64,000 nt of DNA from an uncultured Bacteroidota bacterium (GTDB lineage Bacteria; Bacteroidota; Bacteroidia; Bacteroidales; P3), in the NCBI GenBank assembly GCA_902800395.1, contig CADCEC010000012.1:1-64000 (forward strand), in the 5' to 3' direction. The first letter of the stretch is position 1. The number at the start of each line of letters is the position of its first letter. The position numbers and the translations under genes were made by a program. Shown here piece after piece: positions 16,231 through 25,684 of this stretch. A model generated the notes under the pieces. It saw only the letters and a program-made list of their open reading frames with translations, ran no database searches and was not told the DNA's origin.

Positions 16231-16286
16231 TTGTTCGTTTGTTGTTCGTTTGTTGTTCGTTTTAAAAGCGAACAACAAACGAACAC
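16231..16286. repeat. Period-11 tract with inverted partner upstream of glnA
   Basis: Three units of TTGTTCGTTTG are followed directly by the inverted AAGCGAACAACAAACGAACA, giving a long stem about 100 bp upstream of the glutamine synthetase start. GGACATATAGCGGACATATG follows. No promoter was recognised around it. Confidence 0.75.
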
Positions 16287-16324
16287 ATAGTGGACATATA
16301 GCGGACATATGATGGTGTGGAGGG

Positions 16325-16362
16325 CAACAAAAAAGGATGCCCGGAGGCATCCTTTTTTGTTG
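16325..16362 (-). terminator. Strong terminator after the first T9SS cargo gene
   Basis: CAACAAAAAAGGATGCC pairs with GGCATCCTTTTTTGTTG around a 4-nt loop. The symmetric A/T tracts make it potentially bidirectional. It lies 16 bp after the stop of the 1576-residue gene. Confidence 0.88.
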
Positions 16363-16377
16363 AAGTAGCGTTATCGG

Positions 16378-19300
16378 TTAACGAATCACGACGACGCGTT
16401 TGACGGCGTTGCCGACCTTGACCATGTAGACACCGGCGGCGGGCACGGTGAACTCGACGGTCTCAGCGGCTTTGGCAACGTTATTCACGCTGCGGCCGGT
16501 GACGTCGTAGACGTTGACATCCATGTTCTCAACGCCCTTCACAATGACCTTGCCATTGAGGCTGTAGGCCTGGAAGTCGGCGCTCTCGACCTCGTCGATG
16601 CCCTGGTTGCGGACAAAGTTGGCGGTGAGGGTGCTGCCGTTCCATATAGCCTCGACAGTGTCGGTGAAGGAGGTCATATCACGCTGGAGAGTCATCGTCT
16701 CGCCCTGAGCCGTGGTAACGGTCCAGCTCACGAAGGAGCAGCCCTCGGCGGGAGTGGCGGTGACGGTGAGTTCGTCGCCCACCTCGAAGATGCGAACGCC
16801 GCTGGGAGTGATGCTACCCATGGAGGCATCGTTCACAGTGAAGGTAATGGTCACAATCTCGCCTTGAGGCACGGTGACGGGATGGATGGTCATCGGGTAG
16901 TTGTAGATGTAGCTCCAGCCCCAGCCTTCGTAGTAGATGCTGTCGACCACAACGCCGGCGGCGCTGTTGGCCCACTTCTCGAAGTCACCATTGCTGAGGG
17001 TCTGAGCCATACCGGCATCAGAGATACCGTTGTTCTTGCTCTCCCAGTAGCCGGCATTGGCACCCGTCAGGGTCTCGCCATTCTCGCAAACGAAGGTGAA
17101 GTCGCTGAGGTAGCCATTTTCAATGGTGTAGCTGAAGCGCGGGTCGGCTTCGGCGATATCCTCAATCATATCCTGAACGGTAGCGGTACCGTTGAAGCGG
17201 TAACCCCAAGCGAGAGCGGTGTCGGGCCAGTTGATAGCGAGGACAGCCTGGTTGGAGCCTTCGCCCACCCAGTAGAGGATGTCGCTGGCGGCGATGGTAG
17301 CCTCAGGAACATCGACGGCGAAGATGGCGGTGAAGGTGCTACCATTCATCACAAAGCTCACAGTGTCGGTGTAGGCCGGGAAGTCGGCAGCGACGGTGGT
17401 GTCGACACTGAGCATCGGGATTTCGATATGCCAGCCACTGAGGCGGTAACCTTCGTAGGCGGTAGCGCTGAGGGAAATAGTTTCACCCTCTTCATAGGTG
17501 TAGGTGCCAGGAGCGGGAGTGGTGGTACCCATAGTGGCATCGTTCACAGCAAAGGTGATGGTCACTTCGCCAGAAACCTCGCTGCAAGGAGTAGCGGTGG
17601 CGAAGAAGACAGCACCGTCGGTCAGGTCGCTGGCATCCTCAGCAGCAAAGAGGCTGTCACCATTGACATCGATAATCATGAAGCTGGCCTCGTCGTCATA
17701 GCTACCAGAGTTCCACAGGAACGACACAGGAGCAGAGGCGCAGACCTCGACAATGGCGATTTCGGCAGTGTCTAACAGGGTGTAGTTATCCACAACGGCA
17801 CCGCCCTGCATCACGTCGATGCTGGCACCGTTCCAACCGTCACCGTAGCTGTCTTCAGCATAGATATAGACATCGCAGGTAGCACCGGCGCAAGCGGTAG
17901 AGGCACTGATAAGAGTTACGTTGGAAGCATCAGTCTCAGAGCAGTTGGCAACCACACCGAAGGTGTAGCCGGTCAGAGCGGTCAGACCGGTGACAGTGTA
18001 GGTGGTGGCAGTCAAACCGGAGGCGATAACTTCACCTTCAGCACTGTAGATGGAATAGGTAGCACCGCTGTTATTGGCATCGTTCCAAGAGAGGGTGATG
18101 CTGTTGGTGGTAACAGTGTCGACGGCCAGATCAGCAATGGGGAAGCAGAAGCTGCCGCTCATTGGAGCGAAGACCACGCTGTCGATGTAGAGAGAGAGCT
18201 GGTCGTTGGCGGTGTACTTGAAGGCCACATACTTGGTACCGGCGGGCAGATACTCGATGTATTGCTCGTAGGTGAGGTTTACAATGTTGGTCTGCTCAGT
18301 GCCCCAGGTGAAGTCTTCGACATCATCGGTGGTGGTGGAGTAACCCAACTGGAAACTCTCAGGATAAGTAGCGCTGCCCGCCTTGTACATGAAGCTCACG
18401 ACAACACCGTTGTCGGCGCCGCTGAGCTCGGGCGAGATGAGGTACTGGGGAGGATTGGTATTGTAACCGAACTTGAAGGCACGGGTGCCGCTGTAGGCAT
18501 AGCTGGTGTAGCCGTCCTCGACAATACCAGTGCTGGAAGCAATGTCCTCAACGGTCCAGCAACCAAGGGCAGCGCTGGTTTCCTCGAAGTCCTCGGTGTA
18601 AGGCAGCTCGACGGCGACGCAGGCGGTGTTGAAGACAACAACCATAGTGTCGCTATTGCTGCTGCTGCAGTTGGCGACGACGCCATAGGCGTACTGCGTC
18701 ATGGCAGTGAGGCCGGTGAGGTTATAGGTGGTGTCGGTAACGGTGGCCACGAACGAAGAGTCGGCCATGTCGATGATGGTGTAGTTGCCAGCAGCGGTGC
18801 CGTTCCAAATGAGGGTAGCGCCGTCGGTAGTGACATCATCCACATCGAGGCCAGTCACAGGCAGACAGAGATCGCCAACCAGTTCGTCAATGGAGATATT
18901 GTCGATATGCAGGTTGTTGTCACCACCAGAGACAGTGGACTGAGCATAGAAGGCAATGCGGACGGTATCACCAGCATATTCGCTGAGGTCGACATACTGA
19001 CGGAGGTACGAAGTGCTAGCAATCGAAGCCAAGCTGATATTGGCAACCGAATCCCAAGTCTGGCCATTGTCGGTGGAGGCAAGAATCATAAAGAGCTGAG
19101 TGGCATTGTTTTCGAAACCGGTAGCTACACCAGTGCCACTATAGGCGGTGAAAGCAGCGTCGAACGACAGCAGAGGCGAAGAAGCGGTGCTGAAATCGAT
19201 AGTAGGGGTAATCATCCATTTCTTGCAGCTGGCACCGTAGATATTCACACGGTAGTGGCCAGCTTCGAGGCCATTGCTGACGGCGTTCGAATAAACCCAC

Positions 19301-21108
19301 TGGTTGTTGGCAGCGAGGGTCAGAGCAGTACCTGCCATTGCCTCAGCGGCAGTGGTACCGGAGGCGCCACGCCAGCAAAGATCGGTAGCGAGAGAAGCAG
19401 AGAAGTCCTCGATAAAGGGCAGCTCCTCGGCACCGCAGTTGGTACGGAAAGTAAAGGAAACAGGATCGCTCTCATTATCACTGCTACAGTTGGCAACGAT
19501 GATGGCAGTATACTGCGTGTTGGGCAGAAGGGTATAGAACTCAGCAACAGTGTCATAATAGGTATAGTCGGTTGTATCCGTTCCATCAGTAAAGGAAAGC
19601 GTATAAGAGTCAGCACTAGCATTCCAAGTCAGTGTGGCAGAATTAGAAGTGAGGTCGCTCACAGTCATACCAGAGACAGGATAGCAGATGTCGCCGGTGC
19701 TCTCGTCAATAGAAACGTTGTCGACGTGGAGGTTGTTGTCACCACCAGAGACAGTGGACTGAGCATAGAAGGCGATACGGACGGTGTCACCAGCATATTC
19801 GCTGAGGTCGACATACTGACGGATGTACGAAGTGCTGGCAATCGAAGCCAAGCTGATACTGGCAACCGAATCCCAAGTCTGTCCATTGTCGGTGGAGGCA
19901 AGAATCATAAAGAGCTGAGTGGCATTGTTTTCGAAACCGGTAGCTACACCAGTGCCACTATAGACGGTGAAAGCAGCGTCGAACGACAGCAGAGGCGAAG
20001 AAGCGGTGCTGAAATCGATAGTAGGGGTAATCATCCATTTCTTGCAGTTGGTACCGTAGATATTCACACGGTAGTGGCCAGCTTCGAGGCCATTGCTGGT
20101 GGAGCTTTCATAGGTCCACTGGTTGGTAGTGAGCGTCAGTGCAGTACCTGCTATTGCCTGTGCAGCTGTAGTGCCGGTAGAACCACGCCAGCAAGGATCG
20201 GTAGCGAGAGAAGCAGAGAAGTCCTCGATGAAGGGCAGCCCCTCGGCACTGCAAGCAGTACGAGCGCTAACCACAGTGTAGCCATTAGCAATATCACCAG
20301 CACCACAATCGGTCTGTACACCGAAAGTGTAAACTGTATTAGCATCAAGCTCATCAATAATGGCTGTGTTGTCAACAATAGTCACATTGACGACAGTAGT
20401 ATCACTCATGTCATAGATAGTGTAGGTGGCACCGCTGTTGATGGTGTCATCCCAAGAGAGGGTAATGCTGCTGCTAGTAATATCAGAGGCAGTGAGGTTC
20501 TGAACCTTGAAACAGGTCGGAGCAGTACCATAGACGAAAGTGGTCTTGGGCATGAAAGCACGGGCAGCACCAGTGATATTGGCAACACTGGTGCCATTGT
20601 AACCCTGCCAGCTGGCACCAGTAACATTTTTACCATAGAAAGAGGCACCCTTGTAGGTACCCTCCAAGGTGTTGTAGATTTCAATCAGAAGGTTGCCACC
20701 TTGGTAGATGTAAGGAGTGTTAAACTCAATCTCCATGGTCGCCTGAGTGGCATCCAGAGAGCCTGTGTAGACCGTAGTAGCCCCCGTCATGTCCTCGAAG
20801 GCAGATAGGGTGGTACCGGTCACTTCCTTAACATTGACCACGAACTGGGCTACGCCCCACGAACTGGCAGCAGGAGTGCCCAAGTAATAGGTTAAGCCCA
20901 GAATGTTTTCTCCCGTCAAGTCCGTAAGCATATCAGCGGGATAGACGGTCTGGCAGCGAACGAAGTCATCGACATAGAGACCATAGACAGGCACGTAATC
21001 ATTGGTTGCCGTGCTGTCGGCCACAGTCAAATACATCGTTTGCGCCTGCGATGCGAAGGGCAGCAGCATGGCTACCGTAAGCATCAAGTTGCGTAAAAAC
21101 TTTTGCAT
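16378..21108 (-). CDS. Large T9SS-secreted multidomain surface protein
   Basis: A 1576-residue protein with signal peptide MQKFLRNLMLTVAMLLPFASQAQ. An N-terminal domain is shared with the next gene (ADSTATNDYVPVYGLYVDD). It is followed by alternating fibronectin-III-like units (SSITLSWDD...YTFGVQTDCG) and MAM/choice-of-anchor-J-like beta-sandwiches (LPFIEDFS...CWRG), then beta-repeat units (TPAPGTYTYEEGETISLSATAYEGY). The C-terminal type A sorting domain ends AAGVYMVKVGNAVKRVVVIR. It should cross the outer membrane through the SprA machine encoded at 38.3-45.4 kb. No catalytic domain was recognised; adhesion is a guess. Two consecutive units are almost identical. Confidence 0.88.
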   Translation of the reverse strand: MQKFLRNLMLTVAMLLPFASQAQTMYLTVADSTATNDYVPVYGLYVDDFVRCQTVYPADMLTDLTGENILGLTYYLGTPAASSWGVAQFVVNVKEVTGTTLSAFEDMTGATTVYTGSLDATQATMEIEFNTPYIYQGGNLLIEIYNTLEGTYKGASFYGKNVTGASWQGYNGTSVANITGAARAFMPKTTFVYGTAPTCFKVQNLTASDITSSSITLSWDDTINSGATYTIYDMSDTTVVNVTIVDNTAIIDELDANTVYTFGVQTDCGAGDIANGYTVVSARTACSAEGLPFIEDFSASLATDPCWRGSTGTTAAQAIAGTALTLTTNQWTYESSTSNGLEAGHYRVNIYGTNCKKWMITPTIDFSTASSPLLSFDAAFTVYSGTGVATGFENNATQLFMILASTDNGQTWDSVASISLASIASTSYIRQYVDLSEYAGDTVRIAFYAQSTVSGGDNNLHVDNVSIDESTGDICYPVSGMTVSDLTSNSATLTWNASADSYTLSFTDGTDTTDYTYYDTVAEFYTLLPNTQYTAIIVANCSSDNESDPVSFTFRTNCGAEELPFIEDFSASLATDLCWRGASGTTAAEAMAGTALTLAANNQWVYSNAVSNGLEAGHYRVNIYGASCKKWMITPTIDFSTASSPLLSFDAAFTAYSGTGVATGFENNATQLFMILASTDNGQTWDSVANISLASIASTSYLRQYVDLSEYAGDTVRIAFYAQSTVSGGDNNLHIDNISIDELVGDLCLPVTGLDVDDVTTDGATLIWNGTAAGNYTIIDMADSSFVATVTDTTYNLTGLTAMTQYAYGVVANCSSSNSDTMVVVFNTACVAVELPYTEDFEETSAALGCWTVEDIASSTGIVEDGYTSYAYSGTRAFKFGYNTNPPQYLISPELSGADNGVVVSFMYKAGSATYPESFQLGYSTTTDDVEDFTWGTEQTNIVNLTYEQYIEYLPAGTKYVAFKYTANDQLSLYIDSVVFAPMSGSFCFPIADLAVDTVTTNSITLSWNDANNSGATYSIYSAEGEVIASGLTATTYTVTGLTALTGYTFGVVANCSETDASNVTLISASTACAGATCDVYIYAEDSYGDGWNGASIDVMQGGAVVDNYTLLDTAEIAIVEVCASAPVSFLWNSGSYDDEASFMIIDVNGDSLFAAEDASDLTDGAVFFATATPCSEVSGEVTITFAVNDATMGTTTPAPGTYTYEEGETISLSATAYEGYRLSGWHIEIPMLSVDTTVAADFPAYTDTVSFVMNGSTFTAIFAVDVPEATIAASDILYWVGEGSNQAVLAINWPDTALAWGYRFNGTATVQDMIEDIAEADPRFSYTIENGYLSDFTFVCENGETLTGANAGYWESKNNGISDAGMAQTLSNGDFEKWANSAAGVVVDSIYYEGWGWSYIYNYPMTIHPVTVPQGEIVTITFTVNDASMGSITPSGVRIFEVGDELTVTATPAEGCSFVSWTVTTAQGETMTLQRDMTSFTDTVEAIWNGSTLTANFVRNQGIDEVESADFQAYSLNGKVIVKGVENMDVNVYDVTGRSVNNVAKAAETVEFTVPAAGVYMVKVGNAVKRVVVIR
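18860..20250 (-). repeat. 819-bp tandem duplication inside the T9SS cargo gene
   Basis: Two successive MAM-like plus FN3 units are nearly identical in DNA. The same 24-mer region begins near 19081 and near 19900, a period of 819 bp or 273 codons. The copies share GLEAGHYRVNIYG, KKWMITPTIDFSTASSPLLS and DLSEYAGDTVRIAFYAQSTV and differ mainly at the edges, which suggests recent duplication or gene conversion. Confidence 0.85.
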
Positions 21109-21187
21109 GATGTTTTTGTTTTTGGTTAATAAATAAAGTTAATTAATGATTTTTATATTATATTTTTCTATACATTATATATATACG

Positions 21188-24100
21188 CTACCGGACGATG
21201 AGTTTGCGGACGGCGGTGTTCTTCTCGTCGACGATGCGGACGAAGTAGGCACCCTGTGCCCAGCCGCTGACATCGATGGTGACAGCGTTATTGCTCGTTT
21301 GCGTCGAAGCGTTGGTGTAGACGGCCCGGCCGTTGAGGTCGAGCACCGTGACGGTGCTGCCCTCCGCCACGCCGGCGAGGGTGACGCTGTGGCTGGCGGG
21401 GTTGGGATAGAGGCGGATGCGGGTGCTCTCCACATCGCCGATGGCGGTGGTGTCCTTCTCGTGGAACAGGGCCACCAGGTCACGGTTGCCTTCCAGCGGG
21501 AAGACATAGGGGTTGTCGGCATACTCTCTGATACCCTCCGTCCACTCGACGAACTCGAAGCCCTCGTTGGGGATGGCCGTGAGGGTCACCGTGGTGCCTT
21601 CCTCATAGGTGCCGGCACCGGTGACGGTACCCTTGCTCTCGTCGAAGTCCACACGCACGGTGTAGTAGACGATGTCGGGGGCGAAGAGGGCCGTGAGGGT
21701 CATATTGCTGGTGGGCACATAGGTGAAGGGATTCGCGGTGCCGAGTTCCTCGTCGCCGTTCATCCAAGCCACGAAGTGGTAGCCCGGCTCAGCGCTGGCG
21801 GTGACGGTGATGCTCTCACCCTGGGGGACAACGAAGGTTCCCGCAGGAAGGACCATACCCATGGCGGGGTCGGAACTGACTATATGCACGGTGTCGACGA
21901 CGGCGGCGCTGACGGTGACATTGCTCACATAGGCCCAATAGGCGCTGACGGGAGGCGCATAGCCCACAAGCACCTTAGTGGCGGTGTTGGGGAGATAGGC
22001 GATGATATGGTCGTAGTCGGTCTCGCTGTCGTAGAAGTACTGTGTGGTGTCCCACTCGCGGTAGCCGGTGGCGGTCTCATAGCCGATGATGAGACGGTCG
22101 TTGGTGGTGTAGGAGCGGTAGGTGACATCCAGCTTCAGGCACTGGGCGCCAGTGGCGTCGAGTTCGGGCGAGATGATGCTCTGGTTGTAGTTGGAAGCTT
22201 CGTTGACGGAGCTGAAGCGCAACTCGGTGACGCCGTTGTTCTCCACGAAGCCCATGCCGCTGGGAGTTCCCATGGCGTTGGCGGTGTTGTTGCTGGTGTA
22301 GTCCCAGCAGCCGCGGGTGCCGCTGTTGAAGTCGAAACTCTCCGAGAAGGGCAGCGGCTGGGCACCCTGGCAGAGGGTGGTGAAAGTGAAGGGAACGTCA
22401 TCGCCGTTGTCGCCAGCCAAGCAGTTGGCCTCCACCGCCAGGGTGTAGTAGGTGGCAGGGGTGAGGCCGTAGAGAGTGTAGGTATGGCCGGTGATGCCCG
22501 AGACCATCGTGGTGTTACCCTCCTTAATGGTGAAGGTGGCCACACCCACATGGTCCCAGCTCAAAGTGACGCTGGTGGGAGTGATGTCGGTGACGGTGAC
22601 ATTGGACATAGGCTGGCAGGGAGGCACGGGGGTGATATGAACGGTGTAGTCGTGGTAGACGCTATAGATGTGCGAGCCACAGGGGTCGTGGAAGCCACTG
22701 CCGCTGGAGATAAACTGGTCGAAGCCTGAGTCGGAACCGCCGATACGCATGCGGTAGTAGCCGGTGTCCCGCGTCGGGCTGATGAGGAACGAAGCGGTGA
22801 GGACGGTGGGGTTGGCGTTGGTGCTGGTGCCGGTGTAGACAATCTCGTCGTCCTCGAACTGCATATTGTTGTTCCAGTCAATCCAGATGATGGTGCCGTA
22901 GGTGTAGCCGGTCTGGTAGGTGATGGTCACTTCGGCAGGCATGCCGGCGGCCATGGAGCCAATGAGGTTGCTGTAGTTGCCATAGTAGGGAGAAGAGGTG
23001 GGACGCTGGCTGTTGTTCACCACCTCGTCGTCGCCGAAGGTGACATTGGCGATACCGTTGCCGTCAATCAACGTGGGTGAGGGGGCGCAGTAGCCGATAT
23101 GGATGTTCATCGGGTCACTCCAGAGCGAGCTGTCGCCGGCACCGCAGATGCCACGCACCTGGACGATATAGTCCTCATCGAGAGTGAGACCCGGGATGGT
23201 GATCACGGTGTCGGAGGTGAGGAGATCATGGGTCCTGTTGTAGGTGTCGTCCTGACGGACGATGACCTGATAACTGGTGGCGTTGGTGCTATTCCAACTG
23301 ACGGTGGCGCTGTTCTCGGTGGCGCTTTCGAGCACAACATTATTGATATCGCCGCAGGTGGGGAGGGGTTCCACCGTCACGTCGTCAACCATCCAATACC
23401 AGTTGGCCCCGTTAGCCACATGGCGGAAAGCCATGCGGGCGGTATCGGGAGCCGTTGCATAGCTGACGATGGCGCGACTATAGGTCGGGTTGCGGTGCAG
23501 AGTATCCAAAGCCACGAAGGTGGAGGTGTCGGTGGGGTCGGTCAGGTAACCCACCTGCAGCAGACCGCATAAGCTGTTGTCGGACTCGGAACGATGCATG
23601 AAGCGCATGCGCAGAGTATTGGTGGGGGCGTTGAGCTCAGGCAGCATCACCACGTTGCCGGTGGCATAGCTGTAATTGAATTTCAGCGAAGCGTTGCCGC
23701 TGTAAGGAGCGCTACTTACGAAGCACTCATTGTTGTTTGCGCCGTCCACATGGCTCATGTGGGTCCAGCAGAGCGGATGCTCGTTATAAGGCATGCCCTC
23801 GAATCCCTCGTTGTAGGGGACGTTCACCACACCGCAGCCAGTGCGGGCTTCCAGCACTTGGAAGAACGACTCCTCGGTAGCCGAGCAGTTGGCCACCAGC
23901 TTGAAGGCAACCAGCACATTCGGACTGAGGCCGGTGACAGTATAGGTAGTGTCCGCAATGCCGGTGGCAAAGAGGGTACCATGGTCGTAGTCGGAGAGGG
24001 TATAGGTGGCACCGGTATTGTAGGGGTCGCTCCACGAGAGGGTGATGCTGGTGGGGGTGCTCTCCGTCATCGTGAGGTTGGTGGGATGCAGGCAGGCATC

Positions 24101-25456
24101 CAGCTCCTCGAGGGTCACATCGTCGACAAACCAGTAATAGTTGCTCCAGACAGAATTCTGACAGAAAGCCACGCGGGCACCGGCAGGCACATTTTCGAAG
24201 AAATAGACCACATAGTTGTGGTAACCCGACGGAGTGTTTTCCCACTCCATGTAGGAGTAGGTCTGCAGTGGCACAAAGGTAGTGGTGTCGAGAATATTGG
24301 TGATATAGCCCACCTGCAGCGAGCCGCAGCTGGAAGAGAACATCTCGGGACGCGTCCAGAAGCGCACCTGATGGCCGGCAAGCGTGGTGTCCATGAGGGG
24401 CATCACGACAAGGTTATGCAGAGAACCACCGAAATGGAGACACATATTGCTGTTGTAGGAAAAGTTGGTATTCTCGTGGACATAGATGTCACCACCGAGG
24501 CATTCCCAGCAGCGGGGCACCTCATTGGGAGTCATATCCTCGAAACCGGTGGAATAGGGGTAGCTCATATGAGTGCATTCTGTCTCGCCGGTCACAGAAG
24601 ACCACAGCGAGGCATCGGTAGCCGAGCAGTTGGCCTCCACATAAAAGCTATATTCGGTGGCAGGGGTGAGGCCGGTGACGGTATAGGTGGTGCCGGTGAT
24701 GCCGGTAGCCACCAGGGAGGTATCCTCGGCATTGTAGATGCTATAGGTGGCGCCAGTGTTGTTGGGGTCGGTCCAGCTGAGAGTCATTGAGTTCGGAGCG
24801 GTGGCACTGACCGTGAGACCGTGCACCGAATAGCAGCTGACATTGCCGTTGCCGACATAGGTGAAGGTGGTCTTGGGAATGAACTGATAGCCATCACCTG
24901 CAGAGGTAGAGTTGCTGGCCTGCCAGGCACTATTGTGCGTGGTAGCGACGCCATAGAAGTACGACGAGCTAAACGAGCTATACTGACCGGTGGTGATGAT
25001 AGAGACATCCAACAGCAGGTTTCCGCCGCCATACACATAGGGTGTGTTGAAATTGATGGTCATCGTGGAGCCAGTGCCGTCCAGAATGCCGGTAAAGACC
25101 GTCTGACCAAGGGTCGACGTGTTGGCGAAGGCTGCAAGCGAAGTGCCGGGGACCTCCATCAACTTCACCTCGAAAGTGGCACCCCACTGCAAATTGGCAG
25201 GTGTAGAAAGATAGAAAGTCATTCCTGTGATACTTGAGCCGGTAATCTCAGCATCCGTCGCGGCATCCTCCAACATGGTGGAGGGATAAATCACCTGACA
25301 ATGCTGGTTGTCGTCCGCATATAATCCATACACAGGCACACGATTGTTGGTGGCCGTTCCGTTGGCGACAGTGATGGTGTGGGTCGTTTGCGAGAAGGCA
25401 ACTACCGGCGAAAAAATCATCAGAGCAAACAAAAAAACGCGTAAACTCTTTTTCAT
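21188..25456 (-). CDS. Second large T9SS-secreted multidomain protein
   Basis: A 1422-residue paralogue of the preceding cargo protein. It has signal peptide MKKSLRVFLFALMIFSPVVAFSQ and the shared N-terminal domain (VANGTATNNRVPVYGLYADD). Several FN3-like units (ATYSIYNAEDTSLVATG) alternate with anchor-J/MAM-like sandwiches (YPYSTGFEDM..CWECLGG). Two InlB-like beta-repeats follow (YTVRVDFDESKGTVTGAGTY). The type A sorting domain has RLYPNPASHSVTLAGV and ends AYFVRIVDEKNTAVRKLIVR. No enzyme motif was seen. The gap to the neighbouring gene downstream is 79 bp, so both may share a transcript. Confidence 0.88.
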   Translation of the reverse strand: MKKSLRVFLFALMIFSPVVAFSQTTHTITVANGTATNNRVPVYGLYADDNQHCQVIYPSTMLEDAATDAEITGSSITGMTFYLSTPANLQWGATFEVKLMEVPGTSLAAFANTSTLGQTVFTGILDGTGSTMTINFNTPYVYGGGNLLLDVSIITTGQYSSFSSSYFYGVATTHNSAWQASNSTSAGDGYQFIPKTTFTYVGNGNVSCYSVHGLTVSATAPNSMTLSWTDPNNTGATYSIYNAEDTSLVATGITGTTYTVTGLTPATEYSFYVEANCSATDASLWSSVTGETECTHMSYPYSTGFEDMTPNEVPRCWECLGGDIYVHENTNFSYNSNMCLHFGGSLHNLVVMPLMDTTLAGHQVRFWTRPEMFSSSCGSLQVGYITNILDTTTFVPLQTYSYMEWENTPSGYHNYVVYFFENVPAGARVAFCQNSVWSNYYWFVDDVTLEELDACLHPTNLTMTESTPTSITLSWSDPYNTGATYTLSDYDHGTLFATGIADTTYTVTGLSPNVLVAFKLVANCSATEESFFQVLEARTGCGVVNVPYNEGFEGMPYNEHPLCWTHMSHVDGANNNECFVSSAPYSGNASLKFNYSYATGNVVMLPELNAPTNTLRMRFMHRSESDNSLCGLLQVGYLTDPTDTSTFVALDTLHRNPTYSRAIVSYATAPDTARMAFRHVANGANWYWMVDDVTVEPLPTCGDINNVVLESATENSATVSWNSTNATSYQVIVRQDDTYNRTHDLLTSDTVITIPGLTLDEDYIVQVRGICGAGDSSLWSDPMNIHIGYCAPSPTLIDGNGIANVTFGDDEVVNNSQRPTSSPYYGNYSNLIGSMAAGMPAEVTITYQTGYTYGTIIWIDWNNNMQFEDDEIVYTGTSTNANPTVLTASFLISPTRDTGYYRMRIGGSDSGFDQFISSGSGFHDPCGSHIYSVYHDYTVHITPVPPCQPMSNVTVTDITPTSVTLSWDHVGVATFTIKEGNTTMVSGITGHTYTLYGLTPATYYTLAVEANCLAGDNGDDVPFTFTTLCQGAQPLPFSESFDFNSGTRGCWDYTSNNTANAMGTPSGMGFVENNGVTELRFSSVNEASNYNQSIISPELDATGAQCLKLDVTYRSYTTNDRLIIGYETATGYREWDTTQYFYDSETDYDHIIAYLPNTATKVLVGYAPPVSAYWAYVSNVTVSAAVVDTVHIVSSDPAMGMVLPAGTFVVPQGESITVTASAEPGYHFVAWMNGDEELGTANPFTYVPTSNMTLTALFAPDIVYYTVRVDFDESKGTVTGAGTYEEGTTVTLTAIPNEGFEFVEWTEGIREYADNPYVFPLEGNRDLVALFHEKDTTAIGDVESTRIRLYPNPASHSVTLAGVAEGSTVTVLDLNGRAVYTNASTQTSNNAVTIDVSGWAQGAYFVRIVDEKNTAVRKLIVR

Positions 25457-25548
25457 AATGGATGGATATTTTTATATTTTTATTATTCTGTTGATACTCT
25501 TCTTCTTAATCTCACATACCATAGGTATACTATGATACGTTCAATTTG

Positions 25549-25579
25549 CAAAAGTACACTTTTTTTTTGATTGACCAAA
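25549..25579 (-). promoter_or_regulatory. Promoter of the second T9SS cargo gene
   Basis: TTTG (25579-25576), a 19-bp spacer and TACTTTTG (25556-25549) on the minus strand match the Bacteroidota consensus; the leader is about 85 nt. Confidence 0.75.
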
Positions 25580-25613
25580 AAAAATTTCAACCCCACCCCT
25601 ACCCCACTGAAAA

Positions 25614-25647
25614 CGAGAGGCTCCGGAATTTTTTCCGGGGCCTCTCG
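25614..25647 (-). terminator. Terminator after the third T9SS cargo gene
   Basis: CGAGAGGCTCCGGAA pairs with TTCCGGGGCCTCTCG around a short T-rich loop, with TTTT following on the minus strand. It separates the broken cargo gene from the promoter of the next one. Confidence 0.85.
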
Positions 25648-25684
25648 ATAAAAAGGCTAATAAATGCCGTCCTTACAGGACTTG

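Noticed and set aside
18262..20808. 848-codon open frame on the plus strand opposite the first T9SS cargo gene
   Set aside because: Its repeats mirror the tandem units of the sense gene. Length is explained by biased codon use of Thr/Ser-rich repeats.
21146..22729. 527-codon plus-strand frame opposite the second cargo gene
   Set aside because: Antisense shadow rich in Gly, Val and Ala, with no known domain.
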